A DNA stretch of 64,000 bases from Alistipes sp. (GTDB taxonomy: Bacteria > Bacteroidota > Bacteroidia > Bacteroidales > Rikenellaceae), in contig JAFVIB010000002.1 in assembly GCA_017474235.1 (NCBI GenBank), forward strand, positions 134,445 through 198,444, given 5' to 3'. Position numbers and translations under genes: made by a program. Every line of letters begins with the position of its first letter. The stretch's first letter is position 1. Shown one piece after another: positions 28,373 through 36,637 of the stretch. The notes below the pieces were generated by a model. It saw only the letters and a list, made by a program, of their open reading frames with translations, did not search any database and was not told the DNA's origin.

Positions 28373-29095
28373 ATGTTTTCGATAATTTTTTACATTTTTA
28401 CCCTTATTCAACTGACATTTTTCTTTATTTTGTCAGTGTTGGCACTTGTAGTATGTTTTCCGTTTGACAAGCCTCGCCGAGTGATTCATTCGCTCTCAAG
28501 AGCTATCTGTATGTGTTTTTGGTACGGAGTTCCTACATGGCGTCGCAAGATTGAGGGTTTAGAGAATATTGATAAAAAGAAGAGCTATGTTATCGTGATT
28601 AATCACAACTCTATGGTTGATATTTTGGCACTCTACTTCCTGCCGCTCAATTTCCGTTGGGTAAGCAAGCGAGAGGTGTTCCGTATTCCGTATGTTGGTC
28701 AGTTGCTTACCATTCACGGAGATATTGCCATTGACCGTAGTAAAGGTGCAGACTCTATGCGAAAGGTGACAGAGGATGGCAAGATGTGGATTGGTCGTGG
28801 AGCGTCGATAGCTATGTTTCCGGAGGGTACTCGTTCAAAGAGTGGTGAGATAGGTCGATTTAAGCAGGGAGCTTTTGCCCTTGCAAAGGAGGCTGGAGTT
28901 GAAATTCTCCCTGTGGTGATGCACGGCACGCGCACAGTGTTAAATAAGTTCTATCTTGTAAATTGGCGCAATGCGCTCAAGGTCAGTGTGCTGCCTCCGA
29001 TTAGTGCAGAGGAGGTTGCGGCAACTCCGATGCCGGAGCTTATGGAGAAGACTCGTACGATGATGTGCGAGAAGTACAATCAGTTAAGAAAGTAA
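28373..29095 (+). CDS. plsC: 1-acyl-sn-glycerol-3-phosphate acyltransferase
   Basis: A 240-residue membrane enzyme that adds the second acyl chain in phosphatidic acid synthesis. Two hydrophobic segments lie at the N-terminus (about 3-30). The catalytic HxxxxD is in INHNSMVDILAL, and the glycerol-phosphate-binding motif is MFPEGTRSKSGEI. It begins a long plus-strand run, with parE following after 7 bp. Confidence 0.93.
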   Translation: MFSIIFYIFTLIQLTFFFILSVLALVVCFPFDKPRRVIHSLSRAICMCFWYGVPTWRRKIEGLENIDKKKSYVIVINHNSMVDILALYFLPLNFRWVSKREVFRIPYVGQLLTIHGDIAIDRSKGADSMRKVTEDGKMWIGRGASIAMFPEGTRSKSGEIGRFKQGAFALAKEAGVEILPVVMHGTRTVLNKFYLVNWRNALKVSVLPPISAEEVAATPMPELMEKTRTMMCEKYNQLRK

Positions 29096-29102
29096 GATAT
29101 AT

Positions 29103-30989
29103 ATGGCAGAAGTGCAGAAGAAAAGCAGCTATGGCGACGACGCCATACAACAGCTCTCCCCGCGTGACCATGTGCGCCTTCGTACAAGTATGTATGTTGG
29201 TACTCCCGGGGATGGCTCAGAGAGGGATGATGCCCTTTATGTCCTTGTCAAGGAGGTTATTGACAATGGCATAGACGAGTTTATAATGGGTTATGGAAAG
29301 AGTATTGAGATTACACTTGAGGGCAAGCGTGTGTCGGTGCGCGATTATGGTCGCGGTATTCCGCTCAACTCTCTCGATAGCGTAGTGTCGCAGATTAACA
29401 CCGGTGCGAAGTATAATCAGGGCGAGGATTCGGCTTTTGATAAGACTGTGGGTCTGAATGGTGTGGGTGTGAAGGCTGTAAACTACCTCTCCTCGGAGTT
29501 TGTGGTGCGCTCGGTGCGTGATGGCGAGGCGCGTAAGGTCGTATTTAGTCAGGGATTGCTGCTTGAGGATGAGCGCGAGAGTGGCGTGAAGGAGAAGAAT
29601 GGTACCTTTGTATCGTTTGTTCCTGACCCTGAGATTTTCCCTAACTACGAGTTTAATATCGACTACATTGAGCAGATGGTGCATAACTACGCCTACCTCA
29701 ATGTGGGTCTGACACTACTCTTCAACGGTGTTTCGTATAGCTCCAAGAATGGATTGCTCGACCTTGTGAATGATAGCATGGAGAATGAGACTATGCTCTA
29801 TCCTCCAATCCACCTGACGAGTAAAAATATCGAGATAGCGATGACCCACTCTACGGGTTATGGCGAGATATACTACACTTTTGCCAATAGTCAGAACACT
29901 TGGCAGGGTGGAACACATCAGGCGGCATTCCGCGAGATGGTTGTAAAGGTGCTTAAAGATTTCTACCACAAAGATTATGACCCGTCAGATATCAGAACAT
30001 CTATTGTTGCTGCGGTCTCTGTGCGTGTCTCAAATCCGGTGTTTGAGAATCAGGTAAAGTCAAAGCTCGGCTCTAAAGATGCGGCAGAGGGTATCTCGAT
30101 GCGTCAGTTTATCGGCGAGTTCCTTGCCGTTGAGTTGGATAACTACCTGCACCGTAATCCGGAGGTGGCGCAGGTTATACAGCGCAAGATTGTCGAGAGT
30201 GAGAAGGAGCGTAAGGCTATGGCGGGCGTGCAGAAGAAGAGTCGTGAGGCAAATAAGCGTCTGCTGCTCAATAATAAGAACTTGCGTGATTGTAAGATTC
30301 ATAGGGGCGACAAGAGTGAACTTGCTTCGCAGACAATGATATTTATCACAGAGGGTAATTCGGCTTCGGGTTCGATTACCAAGTCGCGCAATGCCCTTAC
30401 ACAGGCGGTATTTTCACTGCGTGGTAAGCCGCTCAATACCTTTGGCAAGAAGAAGGCTCAGGCGTATGCAAACGATGAGTTCAAGTTTTTGCACAATGCC
30501 CTTAATATTGACGAAGATGTCGAGAACCTGCGTTATGAAAAGGTTGTCATAGCAACCGATGCCGATGTGGACGGTATGCATATCCGTATGTTGCTGCTCA
30601 CATTCTTCTTGCAGTACTTCCCTGACCTTATTCGCAACGGTCATCTGTTTATTATGCAGACACCGCTCTTCCGTGTGCGAAACAAGAAGCAGACCTTCTA
30701 TTGCTATTCGGAGCAGGAGCGATTAGATGCAGTGGAGAAGTGCGGAGCAAAGGCTGAGATTACCCGATTTAAAGGTTTGGGAGAGATTTCGCCTGACGAG
30801 TTTGCCGGCTTTATCGGCGAGCAGATACGCCTTGACCGTGTACGACTGACAAAGGATGACCCTGTGAGCGATTTGCTGACATTCTATATGGGTACAAATA
30901 CATTCGACCGTCAGCGATTTATTATGGATAACCTGCGCATTGAGGAGGACCTTATTGAGCAGCATTTACAGATTGGTAGCGAAGAGTAG
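29103..30989 (+). CDS. parE: DNA topoisomerase IV subunit B (GyrB/ParE type)
   Basis: A 628-residue ATPase subunit of a type IIA topoisomerase that separates linked daughter chromosomes. Features are the GHKL ATPase domain (RTSMYVGTPGDG, VIDNGIDEF, VSVRDYGRGIPL, VGLNGVGVKAVN), the transducer domain, and a Toprim domain with TEGNSASGS and ATDADVDGMHIR. It is adjacent to parC with a 5-bp gap, the usual ParE-ParC arrangement; gyrase proper is expected elsewhere. Confidence 0.95.
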   Translation: MAEVQKKSSYGDDAIQQLSPRDHVRLRTSMYVGTPGDGSERDDALYVLVKEVIDNGIDEFIMGYGKSIEITLEGKRVSVRDYGRGIPLNSLDSVVSQINTGAKYNQGEDSAFDKTVGLNGVGVKAVNYLSSEFVVRSVRDGEARKVVFSQGLLLEDERESGVKEKNGTFVSFVPDPEIFPNYEFNIDYIEQMVHNYAYLNVGLTLLFNGVSYSSKNGLLDLVNDSMENETMLYPPIHLTSKNIEIAMTHSTGYGEIYYTFANSQNTWQGGTHQAAFREMVVKVLKDFYHKDYDPSDIRTSIVAAVSVRVSNPVFENQVKSKLGSKDAAEGISMRQFIGEFLAVELDNYLHRNPEVAQVIQRKIVESEKERKAMAGVQKKSREANKRLLLNNKNLRDCKIHRGDKSELASQTMIFITEGNSASGSITKSRNALTQAVFSLRGKPLNTFGKKKAQAYANDEFKFLHNALNIDEDVENLRYEKVVIATDADVDGMHIRMLLLTFFLQYFPDLIRNGHLFIMQTPLFRVRNKKQTFYCYSEQERLDAVEKCGAKAEITRFKGLGEISPDEFAGFIGEQIRLDRVRLTKDDPVSDLLTFYMGTNTFDRQRFIMDNLRIEEDLIEQHLQIGSEE

Positions 30990-30994
30990 AGATT

Positions 30995-33676
30995 ATGGCA
31001 GAAGAGATAGATTTGATTGATGAGATGCCGGTAACGGAGGAGAAATCATCGGGAAAATATGACAGGCTGATGGCGGAGCAGAGTGTAAGCCGCTTGACGG
31101 GTATGTTTAAGAATTGGTTCTTGGACTACGCCTCTTATGTTATCCTTGAGCGTGCCGTGCCGCATATTGATGATGGACTCAAGCCTGTGCAGCGACGCAT
31201 ACTTCACGCGATGAAGGTTGTCGATGACGGCAGATACAATAAGGTGGCAAATGTTGTCGGTCAGACGATGCAGTACCACCCACACGGCGACCAGAGTATC
31301 GGCGCAGCACTTGTGCAGTTGGGTCAGAAGGAGCTGCTTATCGACTGTCAGGGTAACTGGGGTAACATCCTTACAGGCGACCCTGCTGCTGCCCCTCGTT
31401 ATATCGAGGCGCGACTCTCGAAGTTCGCTCTTGAGGTTGTCTTTAACCGAAAGACCACAGAGTGGATGCTCTCTTATGATGGACGAAAGGAGGAGCCGGT
31501 GGCTCTGCCTGTAAAGTTCCCGCTGCTGCTTGCGCAGGGTACAGAGGGTATTGCCGTAGGTTTGGCTTCCAAGATTTTGCCGCACAACTTTAACGAGCTT
31601 ATATCGGCAGCCATTGCACACCTGAAGGGGGAGGAGTTTCAACTCTATCCTGATTTCCCTACGGGCGGTATGATAGACATCTCTCGCTATAATGATGGTC
31701 TGCGCGGTGGTGCAGTGAAAGTGCGTGCGAAGATTTCTAAGATAGACAAGAGTACGCTTGTAATCTCGGAGATTCCATTCTCTATAACCACAGAGACCCT
31801 TAAGGAGTCTATAACCAAGGCTCAAGAGAAGGGTAAGATTAAGATTAAGAACTTCGATGACAATACCGCTTCGACAGCAGAGATTGTTGTTCATGTAGCC
31901 TCCGGCGAGTCGTGCGACAAGACTATTGATGCACTCTACGCCTTTACGCTCTGTGAAATATCAATCTCTCCAAACTCGTGCGTAATTAAGGACGAGCACC
32001 CTGAGTTTATGGGTGTGAGCGATATTCTGCGCCACTCTACAGAGCATACAAAAGATTTGCTGCGTCAGGAGCTTGAGATTAAGCTGGCAGAGCTGAATGA
32101 CCAATGGCATAAAATCTCTCTTGAGCGTATCTTTATCGAGAATAAACTCTATGAGGCTCTTGAGGGTAAAAAGAGTGTTGAGGAGGCTCACGCGGCAGTT
32201 GGCGAGGCGTTGCAGCCATTTGTCAAGAAGTTGCGTCGAGCTGTCGATGAGCAGGATATTGAGCATCTGGTGGGTCTGCCGTTTATCCGTATATCGCGCT
32301 TTAATATCGAGAAGGCAGATAATGAGATTAAGCGTATTGACGAGGAGATTAAGCAGACTAAGTACGACTTAGAGCACCTTGTAGAGTACACTATCGCCTA
32401 TTTTGAGCATATCGGCGAGAAGTATGGCAAGGGTCGTGAGCGTCGTACGGAGATTCGTAGCTTTGATATTATTGACTCGACAAAGGTTGCGGTATCAAAT
32501 GCTAAACTCTATGTCGATCGTAAGGAGGGCTTCTTCGGTATCGGTAAGAGTATGAAGGATGCCGAGTATGTGTGCGACTGCTCGGATATTGACGATGTGA
32601 TAGTTATTCTGCGCGATGGTCGTTATGTGATTAAGAAGGTTACAGATAAGAGCTTCTTTGATAAGGATATTCTCTACATCGGAGTCTTTAAGCGTAACGA
32701 CGAGCGTACGATATACAATGTCCTCTATCGTGACGGTGGCAAGAACGATCCGGTGCTTATGAAGCGTTGCGCAATCAAGGGAATTACTCGCGATAAGGAG
32801 TATAACCTTACAAAGGGCACTCCGAAGAGCGAGATTCTCCACCTCTCTGTCAATCCTAATGGCGAGGCAGAGGTGCTGAAGATATACTTCAAGCCACGCC
32901 CTCGACTGAAGAAGGTTATTGTCGATTTGGATTTTGCCGATTTGGCTATCAAGGGTCGTCAGAGTCAGGGAAACCTCTTCTCGCGCTATCCTATCCATAA
33001 GATAACCATCAAGAAGAAGGGTACTTCGACCCTCAGCGCACAGGACATTTGGTGGGATGAGGATATTCGCCGCCTCAATACCGAGGGTAGAGGTTTGTTG
33101 CTCGGTAAGTTCAAGGGTGATGACAAGATTGTCGTATGGACAGCCAAGCATCAGTACTATATTGCCGGCTTTGACACTGCACAGCACTTCCCGGACGATA
33201 CGGTTACGGTAGAGAAGTATGTTGCTTCGAAGATATATAACCTCTGCTACTTTGACCGCGAGCAGGGTTACTACTATATGAAGCGTTTCCAGCTTGATAT
33301 GACAGACCGCTTGCTGCCGTTCCTTGACGAGGAGGGTAGTGCAGACTTTGTGGCTATATGTTCACGCAACGGCTCAAAGTTACGCATAACATATAAGGGT
33401 AATAATGCTACACGCCCAGCCGATGAGGTTGAGGTGGATGACTTTGTGGCTGTAAAGAGCCGCAAGGCAAAGGGTAAGCGACTGACAACATACGATGTCG
33501 ATACACTGACCTTTATAGAGCCTTTAGAGCCTGAGGTGGTAGAGGAGGAGATTGTAGAAGAGCCCGATATTGTTGAGGAGATGACAGAAGATGTTGTTGA
33601 GGAGCAGTCGGAGCAGACTACAGTGCTGATGACAGAAGACGAAGAGTATAAGACCGAACAGTTAAACCTCTTTTAA
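30995..33676 (+). CDS. parC: DNA topoisomerase IV subunit A (ParC)
   Basis: An 893-residue breakage-reunion subunit. The active-site tyrosine is in AAPRYIEARLS; the quinolone-pocket helix region (PHGDQSIGAALVQL) precedes it. A coiled-coil segment and a beta-pinwheel C-terminal domain follow. The last ~55 residues are strongly acidic (EEIVEEPDIVEEMTEDVVEE) and end in EQLNLF, which resembles a beta-clamp-binding peptide (QLxLF). That C-terminal clamp-binding reading is my inference. Confidence 0.94.
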   Translation: MAEEIDLIDEMPVTEEKSSGKYDRLMAEQSVSRLTGMFKNWFLDYASYVILERAVPHIDDGLKPVQRRILHAMKVVDDGRYNKVANVVGQTMQYHPHGDQSIGAALVQLGQKELLIDCQGNWGNILTGDPAAAPRYIEARLSKFALEVVFNRKTTEWMLSYDGRKEEPVALPVKFPLLLAQGTEGIAVGLASKILPHNFNELISAAIAHLKGEEFQLYPDFPTGGMIDISRYNDGLRGGAVKVRAKISKIDKSTLVISEIPFSITTETLKESITKAQEKGKIKIKNFDDNTASTAEIVVHVASGESCDKTIDALYAFTLCEISISPNSCVIKDEHPEFMGVSDILRHSTEHTKDLLRQELEIKLAELNDQWHKISLERIFIENKLYEALEGKKSVEEAHAAVGEALQPFVKKLRRAVDEQDIEHLVGLPFIRISRFNIEKADNEIKRIDEEIKQTKYDLEHLVEYTIAYFEHIGEKYGKGRERRTEIRSFDIIDSTKVAVSNAKLYVDRKEGFFGIGKSMKDAEYVCDCSDIDDVIVILRDGRYVIKKVTDKSFFDKDILYIGVFKRNDERTIYNVLYRDGGKNDPVLMKRCAIKGITRDKEYNLTKGTPKSEILHLSVNPNGEAEVLKIYFKPRPRLKKVIVDLDFADLAIKGRQSQGNLFSRYPIHKITIKKKGTSTLSAQDIWWDEDIRRLNTEGRGLLLGKFKGDDKIVVWTAKHQYYIAGFDTAQHFPDDTVTVEKYVASKIYNLCYFDREQGYYYMKRFQLDMTDRLLPFLDEEGSADFVAICSRNGSKLRITYKGNNATRPADEVEVDDFVAVKSRKAKGKRLTTYDVDTLTFIEPLEPEVVEEEIVEEPDIVEEMTEDVVEEQSEQTTVLMTEDEEYKTEQLNLF

Positions 33677-33685
33677 CGGCAGATT

Positions 33686-34210
33686 ATGAGACTCTACCTG
33701 ATAGGATATATGGGGTGCGGTAAAAGCACTGTCGGACGCAAGGTTGCCCGCTTTGCCCATCTGCGGTTTGTCGATACAGACTCGCAGGTCGAGAGCAGAG
33801 AGGGTGGCAGCGTTGCCGATGTGATAACATATCAGGGTGAGGAGTATTTTCGAACTGTTGAGCGAGCTGTGCTTGAGAGTACAGCTGCGGAGGATGATAT
33901 TGTGGTCTCGACAGGTGGAGGTCTGCCTGTTTGGGCGGATAATATGGAGGTGATTTCGCAGCTCGGAGTGTCGGTATATCTGCGTCGCTCACCTGCCAAT
34001 ATCCTTTCGCGCCTCTCGCCGTACGGTCGTCAGAAGCGTCCTAAGTTCAGAGGTCTTAACGATGAGGAGTTGTTGGCTTTTATGACCTCGCACATGGCAG
34101 AGCGTGAGCCACTCTATTCAAAGGCAGATATTACGATAGATTGCGATTCGATGACCGATAGCGAGGTTATAGATTGCATTATCAGAGAGATAAGAAACTT
34201 AAAACGATAG
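33686..34210 (+). CDS. aroK: Shikimate kinase
   Basis: A 174-residue kinase that phosphorylates shikimate in aromatic amino-acid synthesis. The Walker A motif is GYMGCGKST (residues 7-15), the shikimate-binding region is RFVDTDSQVE, and VVSTGGGLPV is the family's GGG motif. The LID segment is GRQKRPKFRGL. It lies 9 bp after parC and 3 bp before the next gene. Confidence 0.95.
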   Translation: MRLYLIGYMGCGKSTVGRKVARFAHLRFVDTDSQVESREGGSVADVITYQGEEYFRTVERAVLESTAAEDDIVVSTGGGLPVWADNMEVISQLGVSVYLRRSPANILSRLSPYGRQKRPKFRGLNDEELLAFMTSHMAEREPLYSKADITIDCDSMTDSEVIDCIIREIRNLKR

Positions 34211-34213
34211 ACT

Positions 34214-35854
34214 ATGAAGAGAATTTTGCTTATTGCAGCTTCGCTGTTTGTAGCCCTTACAGCATCTGCACAGATGAAGATTTCGGGAACACTGAAAGAT
34301 ACAGCCGGAAAGGGTATCGAGGGTGTTACGGTAAGTGACGGCTTTAGTTGTGTCGTTACAGATGCCAAAGGTCGTTATAAGATGACAACATCTTCTGATG
34401 CAGTGCATGTATTCTACTCTATACCGTCGGCATATAAGGTAAATGTTAAGGATGGTCATCCGGACTTCTACCAGCGACTCGATAAGAGCGTGAAGAGGTA
34501 TGACTTTACCCTTACACCAAATCCGACAGAGGAGAAGGCGTTCCGCCTCATTATGGTTGCCGACCCACAGGCGCAGTGTGAGTTCCATGTTAAGCGTTTT
34601 GAGCGTGAGACAGTGCCTGATATTCGTCAGTATGTAGATGCTCAGACACTGCCTTGCTATGGTATCACTTTGGGTGATATTGTATATACCGAGGGTGAGC
34701 ATAAGACCAATAAGTTTATGGAGCCTATGCGCCGAGCAATGAGTTATGATAATACCCATCTGCTCTTCTTCCAAACTATGGGAAATCACGACAATGTCGA
34801 TCATCCTGTAACTTTGGATGAGGGTACAAGCACCTATAACCTTGCATATCAGCGCGCTTTTGAGAGCGTTTTCGGTCCTGTAAACTACTCTTGGAATCGC
34901 GGCGATGTGCATATCGTGTCGATGAAAGACTATATTGCAGATGATAACCCAAATAAGTTCCGTTATCATAAGGAGTATGGCAACCCTTGCTTTACAGACG
35001 AGCAGTTGGAGTGGCTTCGTCAGGATTTGGCTGCTGTGCCGAAGAATAAGATGGTTATTCTCTGCCTCCATATCGGTCTTTATAACCGTATGAGAAAGAA
35101 TGTAGATGCTGTTCGTGACCTTATTGCACAGTTTGACGAGGCGCATATTATGATTGGTCATACTCACTTTATGAACCACAATATCAATGAGGATGGCGTC
35201 TTTGAGCATGTTCACGCAGCGGCAAGTGGTGCCTATTGGTGGAGCTGCTTTAATGGCGATGGTGCGCCAAATGGATATACAATCTACGATGTGGATGGCG
35301 CACATATCAAGAATTGGTGGTATAAGGGTACAGGTCATGATATCTCTTATCAAATTCGTCTGTATCGTGGCGATGCAGAGTTCGGTGGCGAGTTTGAGAA
35401 GTTCCGTTACCCATATACTCACGATACTGTTCTTGCCAATGTTTTTATGGCAGACCCTGCGTGGAAAGTATATCTCTATGAGGATGGTGTGCTGACAGGC
35501 GAGATGGAGCGCATTGCAGTTACCCACGACAGTGTTCCTGAGGCAAACTCAAGTAGAGATTGGTATGCTGTAGGTTATCATATCGGTGTTATCGGTCGTA
35601 GCTACGGACATGTAAAGGATAGTCAGAGTAAGTGGAATGGCGGTGGTCGCTCGGGTTATCTTACAAGCTGTAACCACTTGTACCGCCTGAAGCTGAAGAA
35701 TCCAAATGCAAAGAATATTAAGGTTGTTGCAGAGGATACAAACGGAAATGTGTATGAGCAGACTCGCTTTACCGAGAGCTTTGACTACTCGGAGACTGAG
35801 CTGACAAACCGCCTGCACCTGATTAAGCGAGAGGTGCTGAATAAAGAGTATTAA
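34214..35854 (+). CDS. Secreted calcineurin-like metallophosphoesterase
   Basis: A 546-residue exported protein (signal peptide MKRILLIAASLFVALTASAQ). An N-terminal carboxypeptidase-regulatory-like domain (GTLKDTAGKGIEGVTVSDGF) precedes the phosphoesterase domain. Metal-site motifs are MVADPQAQ (D-x-Q variant of the first motif), LGDIVYT, MGNHDNVDH, LCLHIGLY and IGHTHFMNH. A C-terminal domain of about 150 residues follows, as in the Bacteroidetes calcineurin_N/C family. Substrate unknown; perhaps phosphate esters in the periplasm. Confidence 0.88.
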   Translation: MKRILLIAASLFVALTASAQMKISGTLKDTAGKGIEGVTVSDGFSCVVTDAKGRYKMTTSSDAVHVFYSIPSAYKVNVKDGHPDFYQRLDKSVKRYDFTLTPNPTEEKAFRLIMVADPQAQCEFHVKRFERETVPDIRQYVDAQTLPCYGITLGDIVYTEGEHKTNKFMEPMRRAMSYDNTHLLFFQTMGNHDNVDHPVTLDEGTSTYNLAYQRAFESVFGPVNYSWNRGDVHIVSMKDYIADDNPNKFRYHKEYGNPCFTDEQLEWLRQDLAAVPKNKMVILCLHIGLYNRMRKNVDAVRDLIAQFDEAHIMIGHTHFMNHNINEDGVFEHVHAAASGAYWWSCFNGDGAPNGYTIYDVDGAHIKNWWYKGTGHDISYQIRLYRGDAEFGGEFEKFRYPYTHDTVLANVFMADPAWKVYLYEDGVLTGEMERIAVTHDSVPEANSSRDWYAVGYHIGVIGRSYGHVKDSQSKWNGGGRSGYLTSCNHLYRLKLKNPNAKNIKVVAEDTNGNVYEQTRFTESFDYSETELTNRLHLIKREVLNKEY

Positions 35855-35860
35855 AATATA

Positions 35861-36637
35861 GTGATAGGGCTCTTCGATAGTGGTATGGGAGGTCTGAGCG
35901 TGTGGCAGCAGCTGCGCGAGAATCTCCCTAACGAGTCGCTGATATTTTTCGGCGACGGACTTCGTTGTCCCTATGGCTCAAGGAGCGAGAAGGAGGTTCT
36001 TGAGTTTACTGTTGAGGGGGTAGAGAGGCTTATTGCAGAGGGTTGTCGGTTGATAGTTATTGCCTGTAATACCGCTACCGCTGTGGCGATAGACTACCTG
36101 CGAGAACACTACCCTAATATTCCGTTTGTAGGTCTTGAGCCGGCAGTAAAGCCCGCAGCACTGACAACAAAGAGTGGTGTTGTGGCGGTGCTTGCAACAG
36201 AGCGTTCATTGAAGGGGCGACTATTTGTTCAGACCTCGGCAAAGTATGAAGATAAGGTAAAGATTATTAAGGCTGTCGGCGAGGGCTTTGTCGAGATTGT
36301 CGAGCAGGGCAGAGAGCATACAGCCGAGGCAAAGAGCGCAGTAGAGCGAGTTGTTGAGCCGCTTATTGCTGCGGGTGCAGATAGGATAGTGTTGGGTTGT
36401 ACCCACTATCCGTTTCTCAGAGAGACTATTGAGGGGGTTATAGGTGGCAGAGATGTCGAGGTTATCGACTCGGGCAGTGCAGTGTGCCGTCGTGTGGCGC
36501 AGTTGTTAGATGAGCATAACCTCAGAGCCGATGCAGATGCTGTGGCATCGTATAGATTTATAACTCTGGCAGATGATGATTATTTAAAACGAGTTGAAAG
36601 TAGAGCTTATGGATGTAGTAGTGAAGCGAAAGCCTAA
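35861..36637 (+). CDS. murI: Glutamate racemase
   Basis: A 258-residue enzyme that makes D-glutamate for peptidoglycan. The two catalytic cysteines are in VIACNTATA and LGCTHYPFL; the start MIGLFDSGMGGLSVW and GDGLRCPYGSRS are family marks. Translation starts at a GTG (35861) because no ATG fits and the sequence aligns from that codon. It overlaps ftsK by about 29 bp. Confidence 0.95.
   Translation: MIGLFDSGMGGLSVWQQLRENLPNESLIFFGDGLRCPYGSRSEKEVLEFTVEGVERLIAEGCRLIVIACNTATAVAIDYLREHYPNIPFVGLEPAVKPAALTTKSGVVAVLATERSLKGRLFVQTSAKYEDKVKIIKAVGEGFVEIVEQGREHTAEAKSAVERVVEPLIAAGADRIVLGCTHYPFLRETIEGVIGGRDVEVIDSGSAVCRRVAQLLDEHNLRADADAVASYRFITLADDDYLKRVESRAYGCSSEAKA

Noticed and set aside
34199..35527. 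A 442-codon minus-strand open frame opposite the metallophosphoesterase
   Set aside because: The plus-strand protein has clear metal-binding motifs and a signal peptide; the opposite frame has none.
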